A stretch of 64,000 nucleotides of DNA from an uncultured Centipeda sp. (GTDB taxonomy: Bacteria > Bacillota > Negativicutes > Selenomonadales > Selenomonadaceae). The notes beneath the pieces were generated by a model. That model worked only from the letters and a program-made list of their open reading frames with translations, was not told where the DNA came from and made no database searches. Shown piece after piece: positions 1 to 6,771 of the stretch. The position numbers and the translations under genes are program-made. The stretch covers positions 54,179 through 118,178 of the forward strand of contig CAJPQT010000002.1 in the NCBI GenBank assembly GCA_905372865.1. Direction: 5' to 3'. Every line of letters starts with the position of its first letter. The first letter of the stretch is position 1.

Positions 1-285
1 CAGATATAGAACGGGCGCAAGGAGGCGATTCACGCATGGGAAATACCCCATCAGCACACCAGCGGGGTAGCCCACGGCAACGGCAGCAAGCAGTCCGAGC
101 ACAATGCGCATGAGACTGTAGCCCGCATGCACGGCGATCGTATCGGGGAATTTCTGCACCAGACGCGAGAGCACCAGCTCAGGAGAAGGGATCACTGGCA
201 TCTGAAGGAGCTGCGCAACAGCCCACCAGAATGCAAGACACAAGAAAATACCGCATGCAAACATTCGCAGCGAAATCTTTGCCAT
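1..285 (-). CDS. ABC transporter permease, NitT/TauT (SsuC/TauC) type, partial
   Basis: The minus strand reads an open frame from an ATG at 285 to the window edge; only the first 95 residues are present. The ATG overlaps the stop of the ATPase gene (TGATG), so the two are translationally coupled. The visible part has one N-terminal hydrophobic segment (about residues 8-23), a short periplasmic stretch containing PSPELVLSRL, and the start of the inner-membrane permease fold (SLMRIVLGLLAAVAVGYPAG). This layout is typical of permeases that work with SsuB/TauB-like ATPases to import sulfonates, nitrate, taurine or thiamine precursors. The substrate cannot be told here because the binding protein lies outside the window. 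Confidence 0.8.
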   Translation of the reverse strand, partial: MAKISLRMFACGIFLCLAFWWAVAQLLQMPVIPSPELVLSRLVQKFPDTIAVHAGYSLMRIVLGLLAAVAVGYPAGVLMGYFPCVNRLLAPVLYL

Positions 286-1034
286 CACACGCCTCCTCGC
301 GCAATCTTTGCACGCAGCTCCTGTCCCATGGCAAAGAAGTCCTGCGAGGAGCGACGGGTGAGGTCGCCCGCAAATGGATTATCAACGAGTTCAGTCACAT
401 GCCCGGGAGCTCCGCCCATGACAGCAATCCGCCCCGCAAGCGTCAGTGCCTCCTCCACATAATGTGTCACAAGCACGGTCGTGACAGCGTGTTTTTTCCA
501 GAGCGAGAGAAAGACCTCCTGCATGGATTCACGCGTAATCGCATCGAGCGCGGAGAACGGCTCATCCATCAAGAGGAGATCGGGTGCGAGCAGAAAGACA
601 CGCGCAAGCCCCACGCGCTGCTGCTGTCCACCCGAGAGCTCACGCGGATAGCGCGTGAGCAGCTCGGACAGCCCAAGATCCGCAATAAGCGCATCGTATG
701 TTTCCATTCGCTCCGCGTTCCATACGCCCTTGATCTCCGCTCCGAGCAGGATATTCTCACGCACGGTCTTCCACGCGAGCAATCCATAGTTCTGCGGCAG
801 GAAACCGATGCACAGACCACGCGGATCGATGGGTGCGCCCTCACTCGTCACCGCGCCCGCCGTCGGGCGGATCAGCCCCGCTGCGACACGCAGCAGCGTC
901 GACTTGCCGCAGCCCGATGTGCCAATGAGAGCGAGCACCGTCCCCCGCTCGACGCAGAGCGACGTGTCCGCAACTGCATGCACAGTATCCTCCCCCGCTC
1001 CGTAGTCCACGGACACCCCCGAAAAGTGCAGCAA
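285..1034 (-). CDS. ABC transporter ATP-binding protein, NitT/TauT (SsuB/TauB) type
   Basis: A 249-residue ATPase that would power the permease encoded immediately downstream. All the nucleotide-binding motifs are visible in order: Walker A GTSGCGKST near residue 37, a Q-loop (FLPQNYGLLAW), signature LSGGQQQR, Walker B LLLMDEPFSALD and the switch histidine in VTHYVEEAL. The sequence resembles the SsuB/TauB/NrtD group of cytoplasmic ATPases for small organic anions. The start at 1034 gives a normal family N-terminus (MLHFSGVSVDYG). The specific substrate is unknown. The gene sits 27 bases downstream of the broken fic gene, on the same strand. Confidence 0.9.
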   Translation of the reverse strand: MLHFSGVSVDYGAGEDTVHAVADTSLCVERGTVLALIGTSGCGKSTLLRVAAGLIRPTAGAVTSEGAPIDPRGLCIGFLPQNYGLLAWKTVRENILLGAEIKGVWNAERMETYDALIADLGLSELLTRYPRELSGGQQQRVGLARVFLLAPDLLLMDEPFSALDAITRESMQEVFLSLWKKHAVTTVLVTHYVEEALTLAGRIAVMGGAPGHVTELVDNPFAGDLTRRSSQDFFAMGQELRAKIARGGV

Positions 1035-1060
1035 AGGATCACCTCTCTCATATCAACGCC

Positions 1061-1850
1061 TCATAGTTCAATGTAGGCCTCTGCAAGTTCTGCGAGTTCT
1101 GGATTTTCCTCCTGTACTCCATGCAAGCCGATATGCACGGAATACATCGAAAGGAATTCATCAATCTCTCGCTCCATATTTGCACGCAACAGTGCCGCGA
1201 ATGGAGCAATCATATCATGAAGAGCATAATCCTCCAAAGATGCGAAATATTCCTGTCTATTCTTATGTTTGATCGAGGTTGGCTGGAATCCGTGTGCCAA
1301 TAGGAAATAGTTCATAATCAATCGTGCTGTGCGCCCATTTCCGTCTTGAAATGGATGGATTTTCACGAACTCTGCATGAATCCAAGCAGCTTTTTCGATT
1401 TGATTGGGAAATTGATCGTGTTCCATACGATATATAAAATTTTTCATTGCATCCAAGACCTTATGCGGATGCGGCGGCACATGCTGCGCACCTCTGGTAT
1501 ACACGGGAATACGCCGATAGATACCGCCAATTCCCTCTGCGGGAACAACGCGTTCATGGATATCCCTGATGTTCGGTCAGAGCTACGCCTTTGTGCGCAT
1601 TCTCCTTCACGAACGTCCACGTGGACGCATGGTCGCGCACCTCATCCAGCTCCCTTAGACTTGTTTCGGCAGAGACAATATGATCCAAAATCATCTTTGT
1701 TTCAATGAGTGTCAGCGTATTCCCTTTGATCGAGGTAGAGTCATGCGTAAATTCCACCATAAAATTTTCTTCCCAGTCATTCTTTTCAAACGTGCTCAAT
1801 TTCGGAAACACGACATTGAAAAGATCCACCTTTTTTATGAAGTCACTCAT
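1061..1850 (-). pseudogene. Fic family protein, disrupted by a frameshift
   Basis: Two minus-strand frames make one Fic protein. The upstream frame (1850 to 1554) carries the Fic N-terminal part with the helix FTHDSTSIKGNTLTLIETK. The downstream frame (ending 1061) carries the catalytic motif HPFQDGNGRTAR, which in the family places AMP on target hydroxyls. The frames switch near 1571-1573. Reading ...ALTE and then joining IRDIHERVVPAEGIGGIYRR restores a continuous protein of about 262 residues, so a +1 or -2/-5 base change broke the gene. The inhibitory-helix motif, normally S/T-x-x-x-E-G/N, reads with Lys in place of Glu. A functional GTG restart at 1504 that makes only the catalytic half cannot be excluded. 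Confidence 0.85.
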
Positions 1851-1964
1851 TCGCTCACCTCCTGGGGGGTAGTTTTTATTTGCAGACCCAGTCCATACAC
1901 AAATATCTCACAAGACCGTGTAGGATGCACGTCTGATTACGCCGACGCAGTTAAACAATAAAGT

Positions 1965-3056
1965 GTTTCAATCCACCCACTCTCGTGGAGCAAAAGATAA
2001 ATATATGCTAGCATAGGTCGAGGATGGTTTCAATCTACATGCTCCGCAAAGAGCGCGACCACCTGAGGAGCAGAAAGTCGACGTCTACAAGATATTGCAA
2101 TCCACGCGCCCGCAAGGAGCGCGACCTGACTAGCGCAGAGTTATACGCCAATACATCTACATTTCAATCTACGTGCTCCGCAAGGAGCGCGACCAACGTA
2201 TATTTCAGAGGCTCACTTTTTATCAAATTTCAATCCACGCGCTCCGCAAGAAGCGCGACACCGCCGACAATCGCCGCAAGAGGATCGTCAAGTTTCAATC
2301 CACGCGCTCCGCAAGGAGCGCGACCGAGGTCAAGACAGACCAGTGCAACAAATGCCGCATTTCAATCCACGCGCTCCGCAAGGAGCGCGACTGCCACGTC
2401 AGAGCCGCCTGCTGCGCGTTCGTCTATTTCAATCCACGCGCTCCGCAAGGAGCGCGACGTTGGCTCAACAACACGCTGATCACGACGTTCTGATTTCAAT
2501 CCACGCGCTCCGCAAGGAGCGCGACGCTCTCTTTTCCCTCCTTGCCGGCGACAATACAATTTCAATCCACGCGCTCCGCAAGGAGCGCGACGACACCGCC
2601 GACGCTCTTGGTGCCCTCCAAGAGATTTCAATCCACGCGCTCCGCAAGGAGCGCGACACCATCATCAGAGGGATTGGAGAGGAGTGTTAAATTTCAATCC
2701 ACGCGCTCCGCAAGGAGCGCGACCATCCTCGAGTACAAGGCGGGGATGGAGGAGCTATTTCAATCCACGCGCTCCGCAAGGAGCGCGACTCGTCTTCGTC
2801 CATATCCTTCAGACGGTACACCTATTTCAATCCACGCGCTCCGCAAGGAGCGCGACGTCTCGATAATGACGGGGTCATCCTGTGGATGGCATTTCAATCC
2901 ACGCGCTCCGCAAGGAGCGCGACCTGCGGGCGATACGCGCCGCATCTGCGACGGATATTTCAATCCACGCGCTCCGCAAGGAGCGCGACCGCGTGTATGA
3001 CGCACGAGTGCGCCGCCCTGCTTATTTCAATCCACGCGCTCCGCAAGGAGCGCGAC
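1965..3056 (-). CRISPR. Type I-C CRISPR array, 17 repeats and 16 spacers
   Basis: Repeats are 33 bp; the plus-strand unit begins ATTTCAATCCACGCG and ends GGAGCGCGAC. In crRNA orientation (minus strand) the repeat starts GTCGC, has an 8-bp palindrome CGCGCTCC/GGAGCGCG and ends GTGGATTGAAAT. Repeats start at 1965, 2027, 2094, 2161, 2227, 2292, 2359, 2426, 2493, 2559, 2625, 2691, 2757, 2824, 2891, 2957 and 3024. Spacers are 32-35 nt except the first (29 nt). Repeats from 2292 to 3056 are essentially identical. Those at 1965, 2027, 2094, 2161 and 2227 are increasingly altered, which marks the 1965 side as the old trailer end. The leader is therefore expected at 3057-3264, next to cas7. Short reading frames across the array are artefacts of the repeats. 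Confidence 0.97.
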
Positions 3057-3264
3057 AGCAAAAGTGGACATAAAAGGCCTCTTTTGCGATGCATCCATAA
3101 CGATTATTCGGCACATATGTGTTTTTTCTTGATGTTCACCTCCACAAACTTGATACAGCTTGATTTTTAGACATTGTTTTAGCATATATTATTCTGTTCA
3201 CTTCATCTTCGCACTCACTATTTTCCATAGAGGCTGGATCACTTCCTCCCTCTATTTTACCTCC
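3057..3264 (-). promoter_or_regulatory. Presumed CRISPR leader between cas7 and the array
   Basis: This 208-bp stretch is much more A+T-rich than the flanking genes and abuts the intact end of the array, as leaders do. It follows the cas7 stop directly. No cas4, cas1 or cas2 coding sequence is present in it. I could not fix a promoter or an integration motif with confidence. There is a GGAGG-containing purine stretch just after the cas7 stop with only a 14-codon frame behind it, so it does not encode a recognisable protein. Confidence 0.55.
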
Positions 3265-4149
3265 TCAGTTCATGCGTGTACAGGTCACCCCCTCGGGCAG
3301 ATTCTCCGTGTCTACATGAACATCATAGTCATGATAACTCCGTGCAGGAACCTCTGGCGTTTTTTTGTTGATACAGATTCGGTCAAACAGCTGATAGGCA
3401 GGTGCATTGCCGAGTTCACTTTCATGGCGGAAGACAATTAACTCCCGCGTTGCCATATTGCCGCGTGCCGCCGAACGATCGAGTTCAAACATCTGCAGGA
3501 TAGCTTTCCACAAAAGTTCGAGATCTGCTTCCGAAAACCCTGTTACTTTGCGCGCAAGGTTCGCTGAGACATAGCCCTCGACTTTATAAAGCGCATAGGG
3601 AACAATGAATTTATGCCCCATTGTTGTTCTTTTGCCCTGTGAATCCTTGACTGTTGTGATTGCCGTTCGCGTGATGGTGATTTCCTGTGGAACAATCGGC
3701 TCAATGCTGCGTGCAAATCCGAGCTGCACAGGTCCGCGCACCTGACCACAGTTCAGTGCCCCCTGCACAAATGTCGTCATAACTGCGCCAAAAGTGCGGA
3801 TGTCAAAGAAGTTTTCGCACATGAAGTCACGTATTTTCTTGTCGATATCCGGATTGTCCTTTTTAATTTTCTTGATGTCCTCAATGCCAAAATGTGCACA
3901 GGCTTCTTGATCACGTTGTGTAAGCGGCACATCATCCTTGATATAGATACGGTAGCCGGGTACTCCCTCCTCTACTGCTTCTACATAATTACGAATCTTA
4001 CGTTTGAGACAGACATCGGTGACAAGGCCATGCCCTGTTTCCTGATCCACACGAGGCATATTACCCGCATCCGGATCTCCATTGGGGTTTCCGTTCTCAA
4101 CATCGAACAGGATAACGAAATCATAGCGGTTCTTAATTGCGTCAGACAT
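3265..4149 (-). CDS. cas7: Type I-C Cascade backbone subunit Cas7 (Csd2)
   Basis: A 294-residue Cas7/Csd2 protein. In type I-C, several Cas7 copies polymerise along the crRNA spacer to form the backbone of Cascade. The N-terminus RYDFVILFDVENGNPNGDPD with the following PRVDQETGHGLVTDVCLKRKIRNYV stretch is diagnostic of the Csd2/Csh2 family. The start at 4149 (MSDAIKNRYD) is preceded by AAGGAGG at good spacing; a longer in-frame extension upstream overlaps cas8c and lacks such a site. The gene is the last of the cas5-cas8c-cas7 operon and lies directly before the leader, where cas4-cas1-cas2 would normally follow. Confidence 0.95.
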   Translation of the reverse strand: MSDAIKNRYDFVILFDVENGNPNGDPDAGNMPRVDQETGHGLVTDVCLKRKIRNYVEAVEEGVPGYRIYIKDDVPLTQRDQEACAHFGIEDIKKIKKDNPDIDKKIRDFMCENFFDIRTFGAVMTTFVQGALNCGQVRGPVQLGFARSIEPIVPQEITITRTAITTVKDSQGKRTTMGHKFIVPYALYKVEGYVSANLARKVTGFSEADLELLWKAILQMFELDRSAARGNMATRELIVFRHESELGNAPAYQLFDRICINKKTPEVPARSYHDYDVHVDTENLPEGVTCTRMN

Positions 4150-4150
4150 T

Positions 4151-5887
4151 TTATTTGTCCTCCTTCTTTTGATACCAGTTCTGCTGTTGGTGATAATATC
4201 CGAGGATAAATACGCTCTGCTCCTCAAGTGTCAAATGACGGGGAAGCCCTCCCGACTCCAACTTTCCAAGAATCTCCGTCAATTCCTTGTCAACACGTGT
4301 CTTATCCGGTCCCTCCAGCTTTTTCATATGATGGAGCGAAAGCTTCTGCAAAAGGGGAAATACATAAGCTGGTGTCGCACAAGCAGAGTTAAAGAAACGA
4401 TCACGAATCGTTGCTTTGATCTCCGGAAGAGCCAGTTCCTGCGCTTTCTCCAAAATAGCAAACCATCGTCCCAGCAAATAGGCGACATCTGTTTCGTTTT
4501 CATTAAGTGCCACGGTAATTCTCCTCCCTTTATTGCGCAGTAAATACGCTTTCAAAAAACAGGCACGCCTGGGGTTGACCTTCTCTTTCCCTTGTTGTGC
4601 ACGGATACGGAGCATGATGTTTTGGAATACGGAGGCAGGATACTTCCCGCCTGTCAGTACAGCACGCATCATCGCACCTGCCATGACAGGCGACGCCATC
4701 ATCGTCTTGGCATTTGGATTCACTGTCTCTAGGAGCAGTTTCCATAGAGGAACATTTCGATCCCTCACCCAGGCAGGACGAACGATGTCCATCTGCTCAA
4801 TATGCAGAGCAAGATTCTTCAAAAATGCGCCAAAGGAATCCTGCAAAAAGAAACGCACGGAAATCCGCGCTGCATTCGGGGCCAATCCCAGAATATAAAA
4901 GGGATTCTCATACGGAATGGATACACCGTTATAGTCGATGTCCTCTCCTGCCTCTATTCTCCGTAAAATGTCATTCAAGAGGTCATCTGTCATTACCCCA
5001 TCATCACCGAGTATGCCTGCAAATACGTCCTGTGATTCGCTGCTCTTCTCTGCCGCCCAGTAGACTACTGTCGTATCACCGATCATTTTCTTGTGCGCAT
5101 CGTCAGCAATCAGGGCGTTGAGTGCCGTTCCATAGGCAAACGCAGCATACTTCGATACAGGAGCATTTCTCCCCTGATCGTCGACATGCCCATAGGATTC
5201 AAAGGCATTTGCGTTAAACGATATAAGCATCGCCCCTGTCGGTTGTGCGCCGCTTATACCCTTGAGTGCCGGATGCTTGACGGCAACCGGAGCCAGTTCC
5301 CCTGTCACGAGACAGCGCTGCAAATCTTCTCCGTCACTTTTCTGTCGATACCGCTCCCATGCTGCCCGAATCTCCGGATCCTCATGAGCGTAGCGCCCCT
5401 CATAGCGAAACACGAGATTCGCGCCCGCAAGAATGTCATCGGCATGGGATGCAAGTACCGGATGTGCACGAACCGCATCCTCTCCCGACTTCCAACGACG
5501 AAAAAAGGAAATAACGGCTTCCGCCATTTCGTTGCTGACATCTGATAAAATATTCTCATGCAGCTTTACGGCAGCAGCAAAACAATCTGCCGTCCGTTTC
5601 GGCTTCCCCTTGGTATCCGCCCCCAAAAAGTACGATGCGTTGTCACAGAGAAAAAAGGGCATTATTCCTACGGTGCGTGTCTCACCAATAGGAACAAAGA
5701 GTTCCTGCGGGCGCAGCACAGTTTTCTTTCCGCGCAGTACTTCCTGACGAATCGAAATCACCTGAAGCAATTCTCCGTCTTTCCCAATCACGAGGGCAAA
5801 CGAAACATTCCGTTTCTCCCAACCGTCCCTTGGCAGACGCCCCTCTCTGCATTCATCTTCATATCTCTGTACCAAGGTCTCCAGCAT
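4151..5887 (-). CDS. cas8c: Type I-C Cascade large subunit Cas8c (Csd1)
   Basis: A 578-residue Cas8c/Csd1 protein, the Cascade subunit that in the family recognises the PAM and locks the R-loop; in type I-C the small subunit Cas11 is usually made from an internal start inside this gene. The start at 5887 overlaps the cas5 stop (TGATG) and is preceded by GAGGTG, so I prefer it over an upstream in-frame ATG inside cas5. Recognisable stretches include the N-terminal LETLVQRYEDEC, the central AFAYGTALNALI and WAAEKSSESQDVFAG, and the C-terminal EEQSVFILGYYHQQQNWYQ ending of Csd1. The stop lies 1 base from the cas7 start, in line with a tight operon. Confidence 0.93.
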   Translation of the reverse strand: MLETLVQRYEDECREGRLPRDGWEKRNVSFALVIGKDGELLQVISIRQEVLRGKKTVLRPQELFVPIGETRTVGIMPFFLCDNASYFLGADTKGKPKRTADCFAAAVKLHENILSDVSNEMAEAVISFFRRWKSGEDAVRAHPVLASHADDILAGANLVFRYEGRYAHEDPEIRAAWERYRQKSDGEDLQRCLVTGELAPVAVKHPALKGISGAQPTGAMLISFNANAFESYGHVDDQGRNAPVSKYAAFAYGTALNALIADDAHKKMIGDTTVVYWAAEKSSESQDVFAGILGDDGVMTDDLLNDILRRIEAGEDIDYNGVSIPYENPFYILGLAPNAARISVRFFLQDSFGAFLKNLALHIEQMDIVRPAWVRDRNVPLWKLLLETVNPNAKTMMASPVMAGAMMRAVLTGGKYPASVFQNIMLRIRAQQGKEKVNPRRACFLKAYLLRNKGRRITVALNENETDVAYLLGRWFAILEKAQELALPEIKATIRDRFFNSACATPAYVFPLLQKLSLHHMKKLEGPDKTRVDKELTEILGKLESGGLPRHLTLEEQSVFILGYYHQQQNWYQKKEDK

Positions 5888-6546
5888 CAGCAATACACCT
5901 CGCAATCGCGCAGATCAAGAACGCCGTTGGTCAGTTGTGCATGAAAGAAGATCGGCCGAAAATTATTTGAATCACTGTAGTCGATGTCATAGAGCATAAG
6001 CCCAAGGTCTCTCGTTTCACCATGATATGCTGCTGCAATTGACTCCTCCTCATACAGGCGAAAATGCGCAGGAAACTCTCGGCATCCAAGGTAGGGCATG
6101 TGGTAGCACTGGCCTTTTCGTGCACGCCGCAAGAAAATTTCTCGAAATTTCCCCGGATTATCGGATGGATTCGCATGCTCCGTCATCTCAAAATGTGCCT
6201 CAATGATGTAGCGTGGATCTTTGAGTACGGTAGATGCACGCTGCTGAATGTCATCTTTGGTCGACTGATACAACTCCCCTTCTCCTTTGGCTGCAAAGCT
6301 CAGTACATTGCTTGCTGATATCTTCGCCTTGAGTTCATTACGGCGAATGTTAGTATACTGAATCTTGGACAAGACGAAAATGCGATCTATGACCCACCTT
6401 AGGCCATCATGCCAAAATACCGCTTCCAGCACCCCTCTCGCAGCGCTCGGCGTTATGACAGGATACGAGAAACGCTCTACCTTAAGTTCTGGTCGCGTAA
6501 AGCAAGCAAAATCTCCCCATACTTCGAGTCGAACTCCATAAGACAT
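5887..6546 (-). CDS. cas5c: Type I-C Cas5 (Cas5d) crRNA-processing nuclease
   Basis: A 219-residue Cas5d protein. In type I-C there is no Cas6; Cas5 cuts the pre-crRNA at the 3' base of the repeat hairpin and then stays on the 5' handle within Cascade. The sequence starts SYGVRLEVWGDFACFTRPELKVERFSYPVITPSAARGVLEAVFW, split here only by reading, which is the typical family N-terminus, and contains the YLGCREFPAHF segment. A GGAGGTG site lies 6 bases before the ATG at 6546. It is the first gene of the Cascade operon, and its promoter (6587-6615) is the apparent target of the repeat-like RNA encoded at 6673-6771. The same nuclease would be expected to process that RNA. Confidence 0.94.
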   Translation of the reverse strand: MSYGVRLEVWGDFACFTRPELKVERFSYPVITPSAARGVLEAVFWHDGLRWVIDRIFVLSKIQYTNIRRNELKAKISASNVLSFAAKGEGELYQSTKDDIQQRASTVLKDPRYIIEAHFEMTEHANPSDNPGKFREIFLRRARKGQCYHMPYLGCREFPAHFRLYEEESIAAAYHGETRDLGLMLYDIDYSDSNNFRPIFFHAQLTNGVLDLRDCEVYC

Positions 6547-6567
6547 ATTCGCACCTCCATTATATTC

Positions 6568-6601
6568 TTGTGTTTTGTCATATTAAATTGTATTATAAAA
6601 T
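6568..6601 (+). promoter_or_regulatory. Predicted Cascade target (protospacer with TTC PAM) in the cas5 promoter
   Basis: Plus-strand 6568-6584 matches the first 17 nt of the pseudo-spacer at 6709-6725 in 16 of 17 positions. The only mismatch is position 6 (T here, C in the RNA). Type I effectors flip out every sixth base, so this mismatch should cost little. Bases 6565-6567 read TTC, the established type I-C PAM, directly 5' of the match. Pairing stops after position 17, a partial match that in related systems allows binding without Cas3 cleavage. The 34-bp footprint would cover the transcription start and the -10 box of cas5. Confidence 0.85.
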
Positions 6602-6615
6602 AATGCTTATGTCAA
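6587..6615 (-). promoter_or_regulatory. Promoter of the cas5-cas8c-cas7 operon
   Basis: On the minus strand a consensus -35 TTGACA (6610-6615) is followed after 17 bp by -10 TACAAT (6587-6592). The expected start near 6580 lies about 35 bases before the cas5 ATG. The -10 box and start lie inside the predicted Cascade target. Confidence 0.85.
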
Positions 6616-6637
6616 CGCCAAATTCAGAAATCAAAAT

Positions 6638-6666
6638 TTGACAGGAACGTTCATTCATAATAAAAT
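6638..6666 (+). promoter_or_regulatory. Promoter of the creR-like RNA
   Basis: A perfect -35 TTGACA (6638-6643), a 17-bp spacer and -10 TAAAAT (6661-6666). The predicted start, 6-7 bases on, falls at 6673, which is the first base of the repeat-like element. The promoter diverges from the cas5 promoter 23 bp away. Confidence 0.85.
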
Positions 6667-6672
6667 GCCATT

Positions 6673-6771
6673 GTCGCATAGATACAAATACTATGTGGGG
6701 ATTGAAATTTGTGCTTTGTCATATTTGTACCATGAGTGGGGAGATTGCAAAATCTCCCCACTCTATTTTTT
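6673..6771 (+). ncRNA. creR: creR-like CRISPR-resembling guide RNA between cas5 and cas3
   Basis: A complete small RNA gene of about 99 nt. Bases 6673-6708 resemble a single CRISPR repeat in crRNA orientation. The first five bases (GTCGC) and the last ten (GGATTGAAAT) equal the array repeat, while the stem has been replaced by a different one, CATAG/CTATG. Bases 6709-6733 form a pseudo-spacer; its first 17 nt (TTGTGCTTTGTCATATT) match the cas5 promoter beside a TTC PAM. Bases 6734-6771 form a terminator hairpin. There is no second repeat. Known biology: CreR/CreA RNAs loaded into Cascade repress cas or toxin promoters by partial pairing. Inference: this RNA autorepresses cas5-cas8c-cas7. Expression and processing are not shown. 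Confidence 0.85.
6734..6771 (+). terminator. Rho-independent terminator of the creR-like RNA
   Basis: A perfect 13-bp stem, GAGTGGGGAGATT (6734-6746) with AATCTCCCCACTC (6751-6763), a GCAA loop and then TATTTTTT on the plus strand. The stem directly follows the pseudo-spacer and overlaps the last base of the convergent cas3 gene. Confidence 0.92.

Noticed and set aside
2024..3073. Many 60-150 residue reading frames across the CRISPR array with repeated ISIHALRKERD and FNPRAPQGAR segments
   Set aside because: They are translations of the 33-bp repeats in different frames, without ribosome binding sites; not genes.
3057..3264. A possible remnant of cas4 or cas2 after cas7 (GGAGG followed by a GTG frame)
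   Set aside because: The frame is only 14 codons and shows no Cas4 or Cas2 motif; treated as leader.
4150..4227. Longer cas7 start inside cas8c
   Set aside because: The added residues are unlike Csd2, and AAGGAGG precedes the ATG at 4149.
6546..6763. A CreT-like toxin gene guarded by the repeat-like RNA
   Set aside because: No small reading frame with rare tandem codons or a ribosome binding site is present; the target is the cas5 promoter instead.
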